64,000 bases of DNA from Epiperipatus broadwayi. Taxonomy: Eukaryota; Onychophora; Udeonychophora; Euonychophora; Peripatidae. Shown here piece after piece: positions 45,852-58,941 of this stretch. The stretch covers positions 1,834,445 to 1,898,444 of the forward strand of contig JAQFVV010006216.1 of NCBI GenBank assembly GCA_028023455.1. The letters are read 5' to 3'. Position 1 is the first letter of the stretch. Each line of letters begins with the position of its first letter. The notes under the pieces were generated by a model, which was not told the origin of the DNA, did not search any database, and saw only the letters and a program-made list of their open reading frames with translations. The translations under genes were made by a program, and so were the position numbers.

Positions 45852-46015
45852 ATTACATATTTCATTCTGTATAATTCTATACTTAAAAGATATTAACTAT
45901 GTCACCATGTATGTTTGAATATTGTAATTCTGATGAAGACAGGTGGTCAATTAAAACCATAAAAAATAATACTAAAAATAAATAAAATTTATTGCATCAT
46001 AAAGTGTGAATAAAA
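45852..46015 (+). repeat. Repeat family E, copy 2
   Basis: This copy matches the complement of 29545-29712. It contains CTGATGAAGAC and ends in an A-rich tail with TAAATAAAATTTATTGCAT. It follows directly on the local duplication at 45264-45850, which may be part of the same element. Confidence 0.75.
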
Positions 46016-46331
46016 AAGGGTATATTAAATGCAATTATTCAAATATATACAATCAATGCATAAAGTATCAAAAAGTGAAAAAAAATTATAATAAACAAAT
46101 AATTATTCTATAAAATTATGATGTACACATTAAACAATAATAATAAACAAAATGTTATAATATTATTTTAATGCACTGGTAATAAAGTGAAAATGAATGA
46201 TTGTCAATTTGTCAGCATGATTGAAATATTCTAGTGTGCATACAAATAGATATGTACAATCTTAAGTAATAATACAAATTGTCAAAAACTGTCCATTTAA
46301 TGTAATAAAACTTTAAAAAGTGCACACATAG

Positions 46332-46505
46332 TTAACAACCAACCTTTTTAGATGAACTTTCCAGATCTAGTTCCAATTTTCTTTTTCTTGATTTTGTTGA
46401 GGACATGGTATCATTTGTATGATTAGATGACACATCATTTTTATTATCATTATTTTTCACTTTTGGTAGAATATCACATGTTTCTTTTGACTTCTTATAT
46501 AATTC
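46332..46505 (-). CDS. Candidate host-gene exon (57 codons and stop)
   Basis: On the minus strand the acceptor is textbook: a branch-point-like CTAACT (46537-46542), then a T-rich tract, then AG at 46506-46507. The open frame starts at once and runs 57 codons to TAA at 46332-46334. The peptide begins ELYKKSKETCDILPKVK and contains a basic nuclear-localisation-like cluster (KSRKRKLELDLE) and Ser/Asn-rich linkers. Alternatively a donor-like GTTGGT after codon 54 (46344) would make it an internal exon of 161 bases. It has no similarity to the transposons in this window. It looks like part of a nuclear protein, of unknown family. Confidence 0.55.
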   Translation of the reverse strand, partial: ELYKKSKETCDILPKVKNNDNKNDVSSNHTNDTMSSTKSRKRKLELDLESSSKKVGC

Positions 46506-46536
46506 CTAAAAAAAGACAAAAAACAAAAAATATTTT

Positions 46537-46542
46537 AGTTAG
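46537..46542 (-). promoter_or_regulatory. Branch-point-like site upstream of the 46.5 kb exon
   Basis: The minus strand reads CTAACT about 31 bases before the AG acceptor, with a pyrimidine-rich tract between. This matches the usual metazoan branch-point arrangement. Confidence 0.4.
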
Positions 46543-46549
46543 ACATGAC

Positions 46550-47184
46550 AAATTTATACTTCATGATTTCTTTATTTTCATAAATAAATAATTTCAAATT
46601 ATTAAAAAATAGTAAAATTATCTTTTAAAACAAATTTAATTATAATTAAAAAATATGCATAATAATTTTAATGTTCATGCTACTCTCAATGTAATTAGAA
46701 ACAAATAATAGCAGGAATAAGTGCAATTATTTTTTATCTAATAAAGATATTTCATAATAATAGTTAAAAAAGATTAAATATTAGGTTTGTCTAAAATCTT
46801 ATGATGATGGCATTTTACTTATAATTATATGTTGGACTATTTACAACATCTACTTTTAATGGTTAAATATTTTTAGAAAAAATCAAATTTTATTTAAACT
46901 TTTCAAATGAAGTGTTAGTAATATAATCAAGTAAATATTATTCTCTTCTTCAGTTATTTCTGAATTGATCAGTGGCAGCATTAGCGTGAGAATCAGTTCA
47001 GTAAATTGTAGATTCATGAATATTAAATTTATATTGATGTCCTAATCAACTAAGCTATTCTGTCAAAGTCAGTAAAATTTTTGTATATTTATCTATAAGA
47101 ATCCTATTGATTTTTCCATTTTATTTTTTAAAAAAGATTAGTGATTGGTTTTATATTATGTTAAACTTTGGGGGTTATTGACCA
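46550..47184. other. AT-rich stretch, no feature
   Basis: Lies between the candidate exon and the RTE fragment. If the exon is real this is intron on the minus strand. Confidence 0.4.
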
Positions 47185-48110
47185 CTGTTATGTGAGTTGT
47201 CTGAAGTCTCTGTATTACTCTTCTGCTCAGATCCATAAGTAAAAACTGGTAAAACACATTTATTAAAAACCTTACTTTTCAAACACATAGGCATATTTCC
47301 TTTTAGTATCAAGTTATTTCTACCAAAAAGCACTCCAATCAAGTTTAATTCTATGATTAATTTCATCCATTATGATTCCATCTGTATTAATAATCTGACC
47401 AAGCTATTTGAAGCTGATAACTTCTAACGCATCATAATCAATCTTTATTTTCATATTTTGAGAAAATCCATTAAACATTACTTTAGTCTTTTTAACATTT
47501 ATCTCTAGTCCTACTTTCATCTGATAACTCCTGCAACATTTCCTGAAGTTCTAAAGCATTATTTGCAAAAACAACATCTGCAAAATCTAAATGACTTAAA
47601 TAATCTCTATTTACTTTCACTTCTTTAGCTTCCCATTTTAATCCACAAAATAATTATTGCAATAATGCTGTAAATAGTTTTGGAGATATGGAGTCACCCT
47701 GTCTTACACCCATCTCAATGTTGACTTTCCTAGTATCATTATGTAATCTAATTATTGCTGTTGCATTTTTATAAATATTCTTTAAAATATGACAATATCC
47801 TGGATCTATACCTTGATGATCCAATGCTTTAATCAGTGAAGAAATGTTTAGAGAATGAAATGCCTTTTCATAATCTACAAATTCAAAGCATAATGGCAAC
47901 TCATATGCATTTGTCCTTTCTATAACTTCTCTCAATACTTGGATATGATCTAATGTGTACTAAAATCACTTTTAAATCCAGCTTGTTCTCATGGTTGGTG
48001 AAAATCCAATGTTCTCTGTAGATCAGTTGTAATTATCTTGGTAAAAATTTTTGTATAAAACTGATAAAAGGCAGATTCAAATATTTTACTCTTTAAATTA
48101 ATTACATTCT
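47185..48110 (-). mobile_element. RTE-type LINE, 3' part of reverse transcriptase
   Basis: On the minus strand 48110-47950 reads TKIITTDLQRTLDFHQ and EQAGFKSDFST, typical of the start of the RTE palm. 47935-47654 is open for 93 codons and reads FVDYEKAFHS and GVRQGDSISPKLFTALLQ. Further decayed pieces follow, to NNLILKGNMPMCLKSKVFN and FTYGSE at 47366-47200. The element stops abruptly at about 47185, missing the C-terminal end kept by the plus-strand copy. It matches that copy at 77 of 93 residues. The better match of QGDSISPKLF to the family consensus suggests this copy is less decayed. Confidence 0.85.
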
Positions 48111-51100
48111 GAAGATACGACTTTCAAGCACAAACACAAATATCAATTAAAACTCTAACTCTCATATTAAATTATTGTATTTTTATTTTAAACTGTTGTC
48201 TTTCTTGCAGTTAGGCTTGTATATATTTTATCTTGTGTACTTTACTTCTAATTTGTGTGTGTTTTTGTTTGGCCTAAAAAAATTTAATTGTGCTTTTAAA
48301 AAAGCAAACCAAAAAAACATATATGTTTTTTGGTATTCTCTAAATGGTAGCATTTTATATTTGCAGTTATCTTGGATGATTTTATCCAATCTATTATATA
48401 GTATTGGAAGAGACATCTACATTTCATTCTGATTCTATTTCTGACCACAATAAGAAAGATAATAGAGATTGATATAATTCATTTGATGAGACAAGAGAAT
48501 CTTTCTTTTTAAAGTTAATAGTGGTGCTCATTAATTCAGATGCTAAAATATAAGATTACATTTACCTATCCTCCATGAAAAAACATTCTTGGCTTTAATC
48601 TTTTATATGTATAAATAGATATTAACTTAAAGACTAAAGTTAGTGTTTTAATTAAAGCTATTATTTTCTAAATATTAAGTCTAAATTTTGATATCTAATG
48701 TTGACTACTTTATGAGAGTGGGAACTTCGTTTTTTTTCACAACTCTGGGTTATCCCTTATTATTCATTGTATGATTTTAATATGTATAACAATTTATACT
48801 TTTTTTTAATAATTTACCTAACATCTTTAACTTATTGTTTTTCAACCTGATAAAAATTTGTTCTCTTTGTTAATATTAATTTCTCACCAATGAATACATT
48901 TATTATATTACATTATTTATTATCTATATATGTCTAATCCAAACAAGGCATGTTTCACAAACTTATGCATTGTAGGTACCTTATCTATCTCTGGGTGGTT
49001 AGCAAAAAGGCATTTTCCCTATTTTGCTCTTGATTTGGAAAGGTCCTTTTCAGTTTAATGCATGAGTTTTGTATTGGCTCTTAATAACTATTTACTCAGT
49101 AGTTTGAACTCCATAAATAGGGTTTATATCTGCATCACTAGTAGTTTCAATTTGTATCCCTTTATCTTATTCTATTATAACAAACTATTGTATAAAATTC
49201 CTGTTATTAATCTTGTTTTGGAAAGAACTTTTCATGTCAGGTATATTAATGCTAATAGAATAGTGAGGGGTTTATCTTGAAGCTTCCTTCAGAAGTCTAC
49301 TTGCTGATTTCTAATGAATTCCAAAATTTGAGCTACTGCAGCAATGAGGGTTTTCATGATATGTCTTGGTAACTTATGATATATAATCTTCATATTTGAT
49401 GCTGGGATAAAAGAAAGATAATTAAAGCTTTTAATATTACAGCTTGACTCCTGAAAAATTGTGAATAACTTCTTTCTTATTTCAGACTAAGGATTCAAAA
49501 TATTCTAATTAAAATACATTCTAGAACTGAAACAATTTATAACTGTATATCTGTTCCTAAAGATGTATGTATGGGGCATGCATTAAATGTAATTTATCTA
49601 ACATATAATAATGATTCCAACACAATCATGTATTATTTATATTATGTAAAATGATTATCTAAAATGAACGTTAGAAGGAGAATTAATAATTATGAGTCAT
49701 GTGTTATTATTAAAAAATGTATTTTGAAAAGGCCCTAATATAGAGTGAAAACCAGTTCAATAATAAAGAAAATATTTATTGTTATACAGTTGTTTTATTT
49801 CAATTGTCTTAAAATCATTATTAATTATTTGAAAACAACATTACAGGCAAATTTATATTTGACCATTGTTGGGGTTTATCTAACATTTACTTTATTAATA
49901 ATTCTTTTTGACTATGATATAATATTTGTCTTGGATGTTTTAACCTTCCTAACCTGAACTTAACCCTAAGCTATTATTTTATCTGTTGGTTTCATCATTA
50001 ATTTTATCACTTTTTATTCTCAATAATCACAATCCATTTGGATCCTTGAAGTTACAATTTTAAGAATGTTTCTAATGCCTTAATTTATAAGAATAAATAT
50101 TGTTAGAAAATAATGCAGCAATTGTTATGAAATATCATATATTTTCATAGAAACCATTACCATCAAGTAGTTGATAAACTAATAATGCTTTTGCCAATGG
50201 TCTATTAAAATGCTGTTTCATTTTTTTATCCAGATTTATAATTATTAATATTATCATTCATTTTATAATACTAGTCTTTAATTGCAGAATCATTATTTCA
50301 ACTTTACAATTAACTATGCATAATAAAAAAAATATAAAAAAAGACAACAAGATGATTCTTAAAATTAAAAAAAGAGTATTTTTCATTAATCTTATGCAAA
50401 ATAAATTAATGTTTCCAAGTGATTTTTTTTTTTCATTTATTTTACTCCCAAAATTGTAATCAAAAAGATCAATCTTGAAGTTATTAAAGTTACTAACTCC
50501 AGTGAATACTCTCCCATAATAGAGATTGACAATAGATGTACAATGAAGAACACAAGGACTCTTAATATTTAATGTATCTATGTTAATCAATAAATATATC
50601 TATCTTGATCAATAAATTATTTATTTTGGGGAAAAAAACAACTCATTATATCTGCTATGTTTTATATAATATATCTAAAATTTATTCTAATTATTAATGA
50701 TGCCGCACCTCATTTTATCTATGAGAATACAGGAATAACTTTTTGTGAGTCATAATAATTATAACCATTTGTATTTGTATCATTAAAATTTATTTTATGA
50801 TTGTGCTTTACTGGTGTTTTTTTTTTTTTTTTGCGCTAGAAATAATAAATCAATTTTTCTCAGAAAGTAGGCATTCTTTAACACACACACACACAATCAG
50901 AATATTTAATATTTTAAGAAAAACAAATTTTGATTATATAACAATCTTTGAGCACATAAATGACTCGGTACATAAATGATATAAAGTTAAATATTTGATG
51001 ATATAATGAAGAAATAACAGAAATATATATATATTCTGAAAACTTTGAAAAAAAAAAAAATTGCATTGGAAAAAATAATAATATACTGTAATATATAATA

Positions 51101-52984
51101 TTTGCAAATATTTGTTTTAAAAATATAGAAAGTTTATTTTAGATTCCAAGTTCATTTATTTCTTGAATATATATACACACTGAATGGCAACATTAAAATC
51201 AACATCATTAAAAGATGGTGAGAAGTTCATCATTGTTTATTTTATTTAAAAGAAAAAAAAATTGGGTGTTTGACTTTAAAATTATACTGTATTAATAGAA
51301 TAAATTTATTTCTGCAAAATAATTGATTTATTTTATATATATTTTTATGACATTAAGTCAGCGATGGGATAATTTTGTAATAATAAAAAAAGTAACTGCA
51401 ACAGGGATAAGACGACAATGGCTATTGTTATTTTTTTATTTAAGAGAGAATTCAATGTATTTCACGTCCAGACATTTTTTTAAAATTAAAAATCGGTCTT
51501 AAATATCATTTTTATGAATTTCTTTTTGTACTGACATTTTAGGCAAGAATGTAATGAAATTATTTATAAGTATGATGCAGATGATTTAAGCAATCGATCA
51601 AAATAATACATTTATGTAGAGTTGAAAATATAACATTATTATTTTTTTTAATTTGCAATAAAACAAACATTTTTCTTTCTGTTGCAAGTTATTAAATAAT
51701 AATTGTCAATTGTTATATTGCAAACTATATCGTGTGTGTGCTCATAGAATGAAAATACAACCCAATGAAAAATTTCTGAGAAACATATTTAGAATTACAG
51801 ACATTTGATAATGTTGGTTTTGGGAATTGTTTTGATAGATGATATTTTATTCATTTGAAAAATAAATATTCAATATTGTGATTGTTACAATCAAAAATGG
51901 ACACTTTTATTTACATATAGAAGAATTTATTTTATTTTTCAGAATAATAACAAAATTGTAGGCATTACATTAGCAAGACAGAAAAACTGATGCAGCTGAT
52001 TATAAATAATAAAAAAAAATGTGAGTAATTAGAAATACAAATGTGTACATTCAGTAAATATAGTAAATAAGAAGTAGAGAATGACAGTACAATCAAAGAA
52101 CTACATATCTAATCTAATTCTAAATAAAGTCTAGTTAATTTCTAACATTATGGTTCAAATATTGATGATTTTTTTTTTTTAAAAATCGCCTATTTCATTT
52201 GCAATGCATAAGAAGATATTTCATTATCAAAATAAAACAATCTTAAATATATTTCATGTAAACTATCAAATCCCAGTATAGATATGTGTTGAATAACTAA
52301 AACAAAAGATTGAAGCCATAGAGAATACGTAACAGACAAATAAATAAGAACTAAAGTTAGAGAGTTTAATTAATCTGCTGAATTTACTTTCAATAATTGT
52401 CTGTTTCAAAGCACAACTGGTAGATAGTCCACCAAGATTGTTTGCCTCATGACCACAAAAAATGCAAGAATAAAGAGGTTTGGCACATAATCAATTCCAT
52501 GCATGCATGCAATAAATATGTAAGCCAATAATGTTCCTATCAATAGAAACTGGTTGTTCAATCTGACAATATAGGTGGAAATTTGCAATTACCTATTATA
52601 CATGCATTAAGTAAATTTTCTCAATACTGCCCAGTCTAATCCTTTATAGTCAGAATTACAGTCACACTCTGCTAATTATCTACCAATTATGCTTTTAAAC
52701 AGATACTTGGTGTTGAAAGTTAACTCAGCAGATTAATAAACAAATTTATTTAAAATTCTCTTTAGCCATATTTATTACTTGTCTATTACATATGTGCTGA
52801 GTGTAAAACTTTTGTTATTCATATTTATTCATGCCAATCTTATCACCTTCATCGAGAACAAGTGACTTTCACAAAAAAAAAAAAAAAAACAACACTAATT
52901 GAATTAATTCATTTGATTTGTTTTGCCTGCAACTTTTAAAAAGATAGGAGAGTGGCATACATCTTAATTATTTCATGTCAAGAA
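48111..52984. other. AT-rich stretch between two RTE parts
   Basis: Nothing is firmly identified. On the minus strand about 49480-48930 gives coding-like pieces (for example IPASNMKIIYHKLPRHIMKTLIAAVAQIL) in broken frames, perhaps an older retroelement. Poly-T (50816-50832), a (CA)n tract (50881-50895) and short (TA)n tracts are present. Confidence 0.35.
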
Positions 52985-52999
52985 AGAACTAGAATTTTA

Positions 53000-54260
53000 A
53001 TTTTATTTTTCTGCAACTATTACTCTTTTATATATTTAATCAGTTTTCATTTGAAATCCTGGAAATTCAAAAGATATAGTACTTGTATGAGGTACTTTTT
53101 TTTGTTATTTATTGCTATATAATTCTTGACATAACTCATCTACACATTAAATGTCATCTTTTTTTTTAGTAATAGTTCCATTTTTTTCTTATTGCAGAAA
53201 TAAGTTTCCAATTAATACCAAAATGTTGTTTTACATTCTTGAGACTTTTATTCTCTTCTATAACTTTCCTTACTAGTTCACAATTATACTTTCTTATACC
53301 ATTATCAACTGTTTTTTGTACCATTTTACAAAACTGAAAATATTCAATTCATATTAATGCATCATTTTTATATAGTTTCATTTTCCTTCTTTTCTTTATA
53401 GTTTGGCTTAATCTCAGTAGAAATTTTACTAATCAATTGCTGCTTTTTATGCCAGCTATTTTTATTAACATTATTAAAAGTGTATCAGTTATCTTACTAT
53501 TGATTTTCTTCAAATATGAATCATGATAAAATCTGTTAATATTTGACAATAATTTGTAAGATCTAATTTAAATAAGTTGTTATATTTCTGAAGATTAGGA
53601 ATATCAACTGTGAATATTGTTTTTCATAATAATTTCTGTCTTTATTAGTTTTACATTAATATATATATCTTACATCTCATTAATCAATGATTATTTCCTA
53701 TGCTGAATTGATTAAGAACATTGCAATCTTAAAACACATATTTCTATTAGTCAAACTATAATACAATTCAGCTGTAATTCATTTGAGTGCTTCATGTCCA
53801 TTTCCTTTTAACATTTTGTTAAAAAAAAAAAATTCATAATGTTTTTCTTTTTTTGCAAACTTCACAAGTTTACACCCTCTCTCATAAACAAATGTACCTA
53901 CAGCACTTTCATCTTTCCAATTGTTCACCAATTCTAACATTGAAGTCTCCCATGATAATTTTAAAATGTTGTTTGGTCTAATCATAGCCTATTATACATA
54001 CATATTGTACTGGTCAGTTTTGTCTGTTCATATAACAAGATCTAGAATCTAGGCAAAAGTACCTCAAGTCCAATCATGTGTGAGATACACAGGTCAGGAA
54101 AACTCATGAACTATGCTCTATTTGCCCATTCTCCAGATCTACCAACTTATGAGCAACAATCCCGATGATATCTGATCTATTTTATCTTTCACGGCCAGCA
54201 TCACAAAGCAGAGAAACGAAGAGATGCTATTTAGAAATGACAATATAATGAAACCTTTTT
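53000..54260 (-). mobile_element. RTE-type LINE, endonuclease and linker part
   Basis: On the minus strand 53985-53779 is open and reads WKDESAVGTFVYERGCKL then VKFAKKEKH. This matches the RTE endonuclease segment after its GDFN motif (consensus vGpfG-GeRNerG-lveFa). A frame change just upstream gives FKIIMGDFNV, with the catalytic Asp/Asn. Downstream pieces (53560-53010) read like the linker before the RT, for example ELVRKVIEENKSLKNVKQHF and KLISAIRKKNGTITKKK. No RT palm follows. It may be the 5' part of the element whose 3' part is at 47185-48110, on the same strand. Confidence 0.65.
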
Positions 54261-54959
54261 AGTCTAATAATAACCCAAGATTTTGGACATATCTAAAGGT
54301 CATGACTTTTCACATTACTTATGCATAATATTAACGGGATCTAATCATCTAGTCATCATGAGTATAATTGTTTAATCAAAACATATTAATTAAATGAATG
54401 AAAGAATGATTCTGAAAACTTAGTTATATATATAATTTAATGATATAATTTAAATAAATGATTTAAAAGTTGATTACAATAATAGTTCTCCAAACTGATT
54501 ATCATTAGCCTCTTTATATTTTATTTAGAGCAAAATATTTATCTTTTTAGTTTAAGAAATCACAGATATATTCATTAGTTTATTATTTCAGTGTGGGTTG
54601 ATTTATAAGCCAATAATGATTTATTATGGAAATATGATTTGACTAGCACTATAATACAAGTAGATTTAGGAATCTTTAATCCACCCCTAGACAGAACAAG
54701 TTTTCTTAACAAATATTATTTAGTTTTATTAGAAATGTATAGAATAATTAAACATTAATAAGTGAAAGGATTAATCTCAGCTTATGCTGAGCAAAAAAAC
54801 ATGAGTGGGAGAGTTTGTTATATAATTGTGTTGCAGAATGGTGCATGCATGAAAATATTCATAAGTTATAAAGAAATCTGTTAGCAAAATCAGAACATTG
54901 CTGATTGATATTCATAGGTTTTATTTGAATGAGAATTAAGAGAGTGATGTGTGCATGAT

Positions 54960-55430
54960 GGCATATTATGTGATTCAGTCTCAGATCCTAGATGCTTCAG
55001 ACAATTTTCATGGAAGAAATAGAGACATGTACCTTTGGCAGAGTCGGTTCATTGAATGACAAACAGTCTGCTATGAGTTTCTATGGGCCGGGTGTCCTGG
55101 AGTGATTCAATATAGAGCTAGATCAAGTTACCAGAAAAGTCCCAAGGATGGTTTATAGCCTTGTTCTTGGAATGGAGCTAACGACATGGGGTTTGGATTT
55201 CTGATACGCCCAGTGGAATAAAGTACAATATATATATATATTATAATGGTCGGATGGATCAATAAAGTCTTACCGTATCTGCACTACAGAGCGCCACTAG
55301 GCCACTTGAACCTAGAAAATTTATATAGTAGACAGACACATAAGATCCCACTTTATTTTATATTTTGACCATCAGCCCATGCCACTAGCTCAGTGAGACG
55401 CATAGATTTATAAAATATAAATTCTTATTT
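54960..55430. repeat. Less AT-rich segment related to repeat family D
   Basis: Pieces resemble the 42505-42835 repeat: GAGTTTCTATGGGCCGGG against GGTTTCTCTGGGCATAG, GCCACTAGGCCACTTGAACCTAG against CCATTAGGCTACTTAATGAACCTAA, and GCCACTAGCTCAG against ACACTAGCTCAG. The order differs between the two loci, so they are rearranged or only partly related. A (TA)n lies inside at 55229-55241. Confidence 0.45.
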
Positions 55431-55559
55431 AAAAATACTTTCAATATTTAAAAAAAAATAAAAGCCACTGCCAGTAATAACACACACAAACATTTATTAA
55501 ACATATATGTAATTTAGAATTATTATTTTAGTCTAACTTTTACTTTCTGATTTAATTTA

Positions 55560-56100
55560 CATTTTTAACTTTTATTTTTGAAGTTCGCACAGATGAAATT
55601 AATATTTATTAGAGTGTCAAGCATGAATAGACTATATAGACTGCATTTGAAAAGAAAATATTCTATCCCTTATTTAACCTTAGGCCAAAAGTTCGCAGTC
55701 AAACCAATATCAATCCATCTGATACATCGATGTATTCAATGCAGCATTAATATGACAGCACAAATATCATACTGTCAGCAATGTACATCTGAACAGGATG
55801 GTTATAATTGAAGAAATTGTCTCTCATCCAGTACAGGAATGTTACAGCTATCTGGCGAGAAGAACAATAAAAAAAAACTCCATAGAAAAAGATTGCCGTC
55901 CTTTTTGCCAACTTACAATCCCATTCCATAGCCAAAGAGGTGATCCAAGGAGCAGGGCATACCGTCCGTCTCCGATGGTCAATAAAAAAGGCTTATTTCA
56001 CCCGAGTGTGGCATATGTGATCCTGCATGTAGCGGACCTCATACTACATTTACTAATTACACCAATATATCCAATCCATTGACACAATTTAACCAAGAAA
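55560..56100. other. Less AT-rich segment with open frames, unidentified
   Basis: Open frames occur on both strands (55578-55811 and 55798-56082 plus, 55747-55935 minus). One plus frame at about 55990-56095 reads CGICDPACSGPHTTFTNYTN, another YCQQCTSEQDGYN at about 55772-55808. The base composition stands out from the flanks. It could be the end of a retroelement or an unrecognised gene fragment. I do not recognise it. Confidence 0.3.
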
Positions 56101-56348
56101 CAAATAACCTAAGATTTACCCTCCCTTAAACTGACATAACTTTACGAATCTATGCAGCCATTCACGCCTGACTTAAATTTAACATTTTTTTTAAAAAGTT
56201 GCTTAACAAAAAAAAAATCATAACAAAAACTTAAAAGAATGGAAACTAAATTAAAGGAAATGATTTAACAAACAAATAATACATTCAATAAAAATAATTA
56301 GTAAATAATTTAGTTTGGTCAGATAGAAAATACTATTGCTATAATTTA

Positions 56349-57145
56349 AATACTGGGAAAGTTTTATACTTAATGTTCATGAATTATCTAAAGTTCTTAC
56401 GGTTTTAAAAAGTCCATATTTTGTAGTTACTTGTAATTTTGAAAGTGAATTCCCACACCGTCCTAAAAAGAATGGTATCCAGTTAGCCATTGGTCCTTTA
56501 TGGTAGATGGTATTTTTATGGACCTTGATGTCCTGTGGTCCACAATTTAGGAAAATGATTGGTCATTTCTTTTTTTTTTTAGCAAAACTGAAGGGATTGA
56601 AGAGTGCGTCTTTTCAATCCCTTCTCCTTCAACTCTCTCCGCATTAACACATATATCACACCTCTCTGTCACATCTCTATCTTCTTTTTCCAGCTCTTTC
56701 TTCACTAAAATTTATTTCCAAACTTTTTCTTTTATTTTAGAATTTTGGATTGATTGGACATTACGTCATGACGATGATCATTCCCTTGCTAAGGTTCATT
56801 TCCTGAGGGCTTTCTTTTATTGGCTGTTCTGTTTCTATTGTTTTTCTCTCCTATCTGACCTTCACTTATACATTTTGAAATGCCCAAGGGCTAGCTTACT
56901 TTTAACTAATTAAAATAATCATTTCCATTTTACAATAACATTAATTAATTTATTGTACAAACTTAAAGATATATTTTTATCTTTAAATCTTTATGGAAAA
57001 TAAAGTTTTCTTTTAATAATTTTCCATCTGTGCGATTTTATATAGTTTAGATTCTTAAAAAAGAAGTTTTTCTATGTGAACTTTTCTTTTTAATGTCTAA
57101 ATTTTTAAAATAAATAATATAACGGTGTGTGTGCCCATTACAATA
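56349..57145 (+). repeat. Interspersed repeat family C, copy 2
   Basis: This is the full counterpart of 1-840 (see that entry). It also ends at TGCCCATTACA followed by (TA)n. Its upstream edge is near 56340; homology before that is weak. Confidence 0.85.
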
Positions 57146-57451
57146 TATATAAATGTGAATGAAGAAGACTGTATGCATGCAATGCTTGGAATACTGTTAT
57201 AAAACTTTTAAGACCATAATTATTTCATTATTACCTATGTATTTAGAATATCCAGCGTAATGCTAATGGATAACTTAAATCTACAGATAGAAATATTACT
57301 CTATCTAGAATTGAAAATCCCCCTCCCCTATTACATTAACTTATATAAAAACTTCCCACAAACATTAATATAACAAGTGAATATTCGGTCATAATTGCTT
57401 TATAACATATATATAAACATTACAAGCATAAAGCTAAACTAGTCAATATAT

Positions 57452-57735
57452 AATTAAAACTACCCCAAATCCAAAATTCAAAAGAAGAATTAAAGAATCT
57501 TTATTATTGAAAATTTATTATTCTGAAGCAATTAACTTATTTAAAAGTTCTTTTAATATTAAGGGTGAATGGAAAGTGAATGGATTTGTGGATAAGGTTT
57601 AATATTATAAATATTGTGTAGTTTTTGTAGTTCTTTACACTAAACAAGTCTGCTTGTAACAGTGAAACCTTTGGTTGTGTTTTAATATTATTTTTATGCT
57701 GATCTGTTTGAATTTTGGATTTGGGGTAATTTTAA
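57452..57735. repeat. 29-bp inverted repeat, 225 bp apart
   Basis: CCCCAAATCCAAAATTCAAA at 57463-57482 is answered by its complement at 57707-57726, and the match extends a few bases outward on each side. No further homology extends between the arms. Confidence 0.7.
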
Positions 57736-57739
57736 GCTG

Positions 57740-57905
57740 TTCTTTTTAGTTGCTGGCTGATCTCAATGATTTCTCTGAGATCTCATTCTCTCACCATGCT
57801 CCCTTAAATATTTATCCTTATTATACTCTGTAAGTTATTGATTTTATATGAAATGGGGTTGGTGATGCACCCCAAATTCCCACCACCTATCACCCCCATC
57901 CCATT
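57740..57905 (+). repeat. Repeat family F, copy 1
   Basis: It aligns with 61425-61634. Shared blocks: TTTTAGTTGCT, GATCTC-N-CAATGAT, TCTCTGAGATCTCAT (with changes), GGGGTTG-N-TGATG and CCCCATCCC-N-TTAC. Copy 2 ends where a (TA)n begins. Confidence 0.7.
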
Positions 57906-58813
57906 ACAATTGGTTACCTAACTGAGGGCCAATGATGATCATGTACTGTGGCAATCATTATAGATGGCTGCCCAATGTATGGCTGATGATGATCACATAC
58001 TGGTGATCATCACTTCAAAATTATTAACTTGATCTCAAACCATGAATGAGAAAGAAAAAAATATGCATTTAATGCAGATTTAAAAATTACTGTGAAATAT
58101 GTGACAAAGGTATTAATAGATGATGATTATAAAATAGTAATTTTCATGTATGTTTGGAGGGGTTCATGTTTGGAATTAAATAGAAAATCGATGATTTTGG
58201 AGGTTGGATTTGGTGTTTGATTGTTGAAGTTTGTTTAGCTGTATTTTTAGTTTTGATGATGGATGGAGATTTTTGTCATTGGCTTGAGGATGCAATGTTT
58301 TCCTGCAACTCTGAGGGTGTTGTATCTCCACTATTTGCTCCAACCTATTTTATATATTTCATGACAGTTAACATAGTCCTGCCATGATTCCAGCCTCTAA
58401 GTCTCCAAAAAAAAAAGGAGCATGACATAAATTGTATTTCCCAGCCCATAAGACTCAAAAGAAGCAGGGCATAGTTTTGTATTTTTCAGATCTTCCATGA
58501 AAAAGTGCTTTGCAATAATTTTGCATTAATTTTATCATGGGTTGTAGGAGTTTATAGTGTCTCATTTGAGGTAGCACTCTTGGTGTTCACGGTGCATTGT
58601 GTACTTACAGTCCAATGGTTGAATTCTTTATTTGTCTCAAAATTGCAGATCACTATTCATTCTGTTAACTGTCAGATGTCTGTCAGATCTCTAAAAGTAT
58701 TGATGAGTACATAGTTTCAAATTTGAACTTTGTTTTGGTTATATATGTAAATTATGTAAAATATTGTTAAAAAGGTGTTTCATTTCTATTTTCCTTTTCC
58801 ATAAGACCGGGTC
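57906..58813. other. Single-copy-looking stretch, no gene
   Basis: A local repetition of GATGATGATCA and CATACTG words lies at 57925-58015. An open frame at 58505-58714 (69 codons, Val/Leu/Ser-rich) has no recognisable domain. Confidence 0.4.
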
Positions 58814-58858
58814 AATGTAACCAATTGGGTTACATCACACATACTAATATAGTGTATG

Positions 58859-58938
<80 letters not shown>
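58814..58938. repeat. GTAACC/GGGTTAC palindrome followed by a long (TA)n
   Basis: GTAACCAATTGGGTTAC (58816-58832) is palindromic and is followed by ATCACACATACTAATATAG and about 77 bases of (TA)n (58862-58938). The same unit and order occur at 8303-8370. The minus-strand Ile/Tyr repeat reading through the (TA)n is an artefact. Confidence 0.85.

Positions 58939-58939
<1 letters not shown>

Positions 58940-58941
<2 letters not shown>

Noticed and set aside
48880-49480. Minus-strand LINE remnant between the two RTE parts
   Set aside because: Some coding-like pieces are present but no ordered catalytic motif; kept only as a remark.
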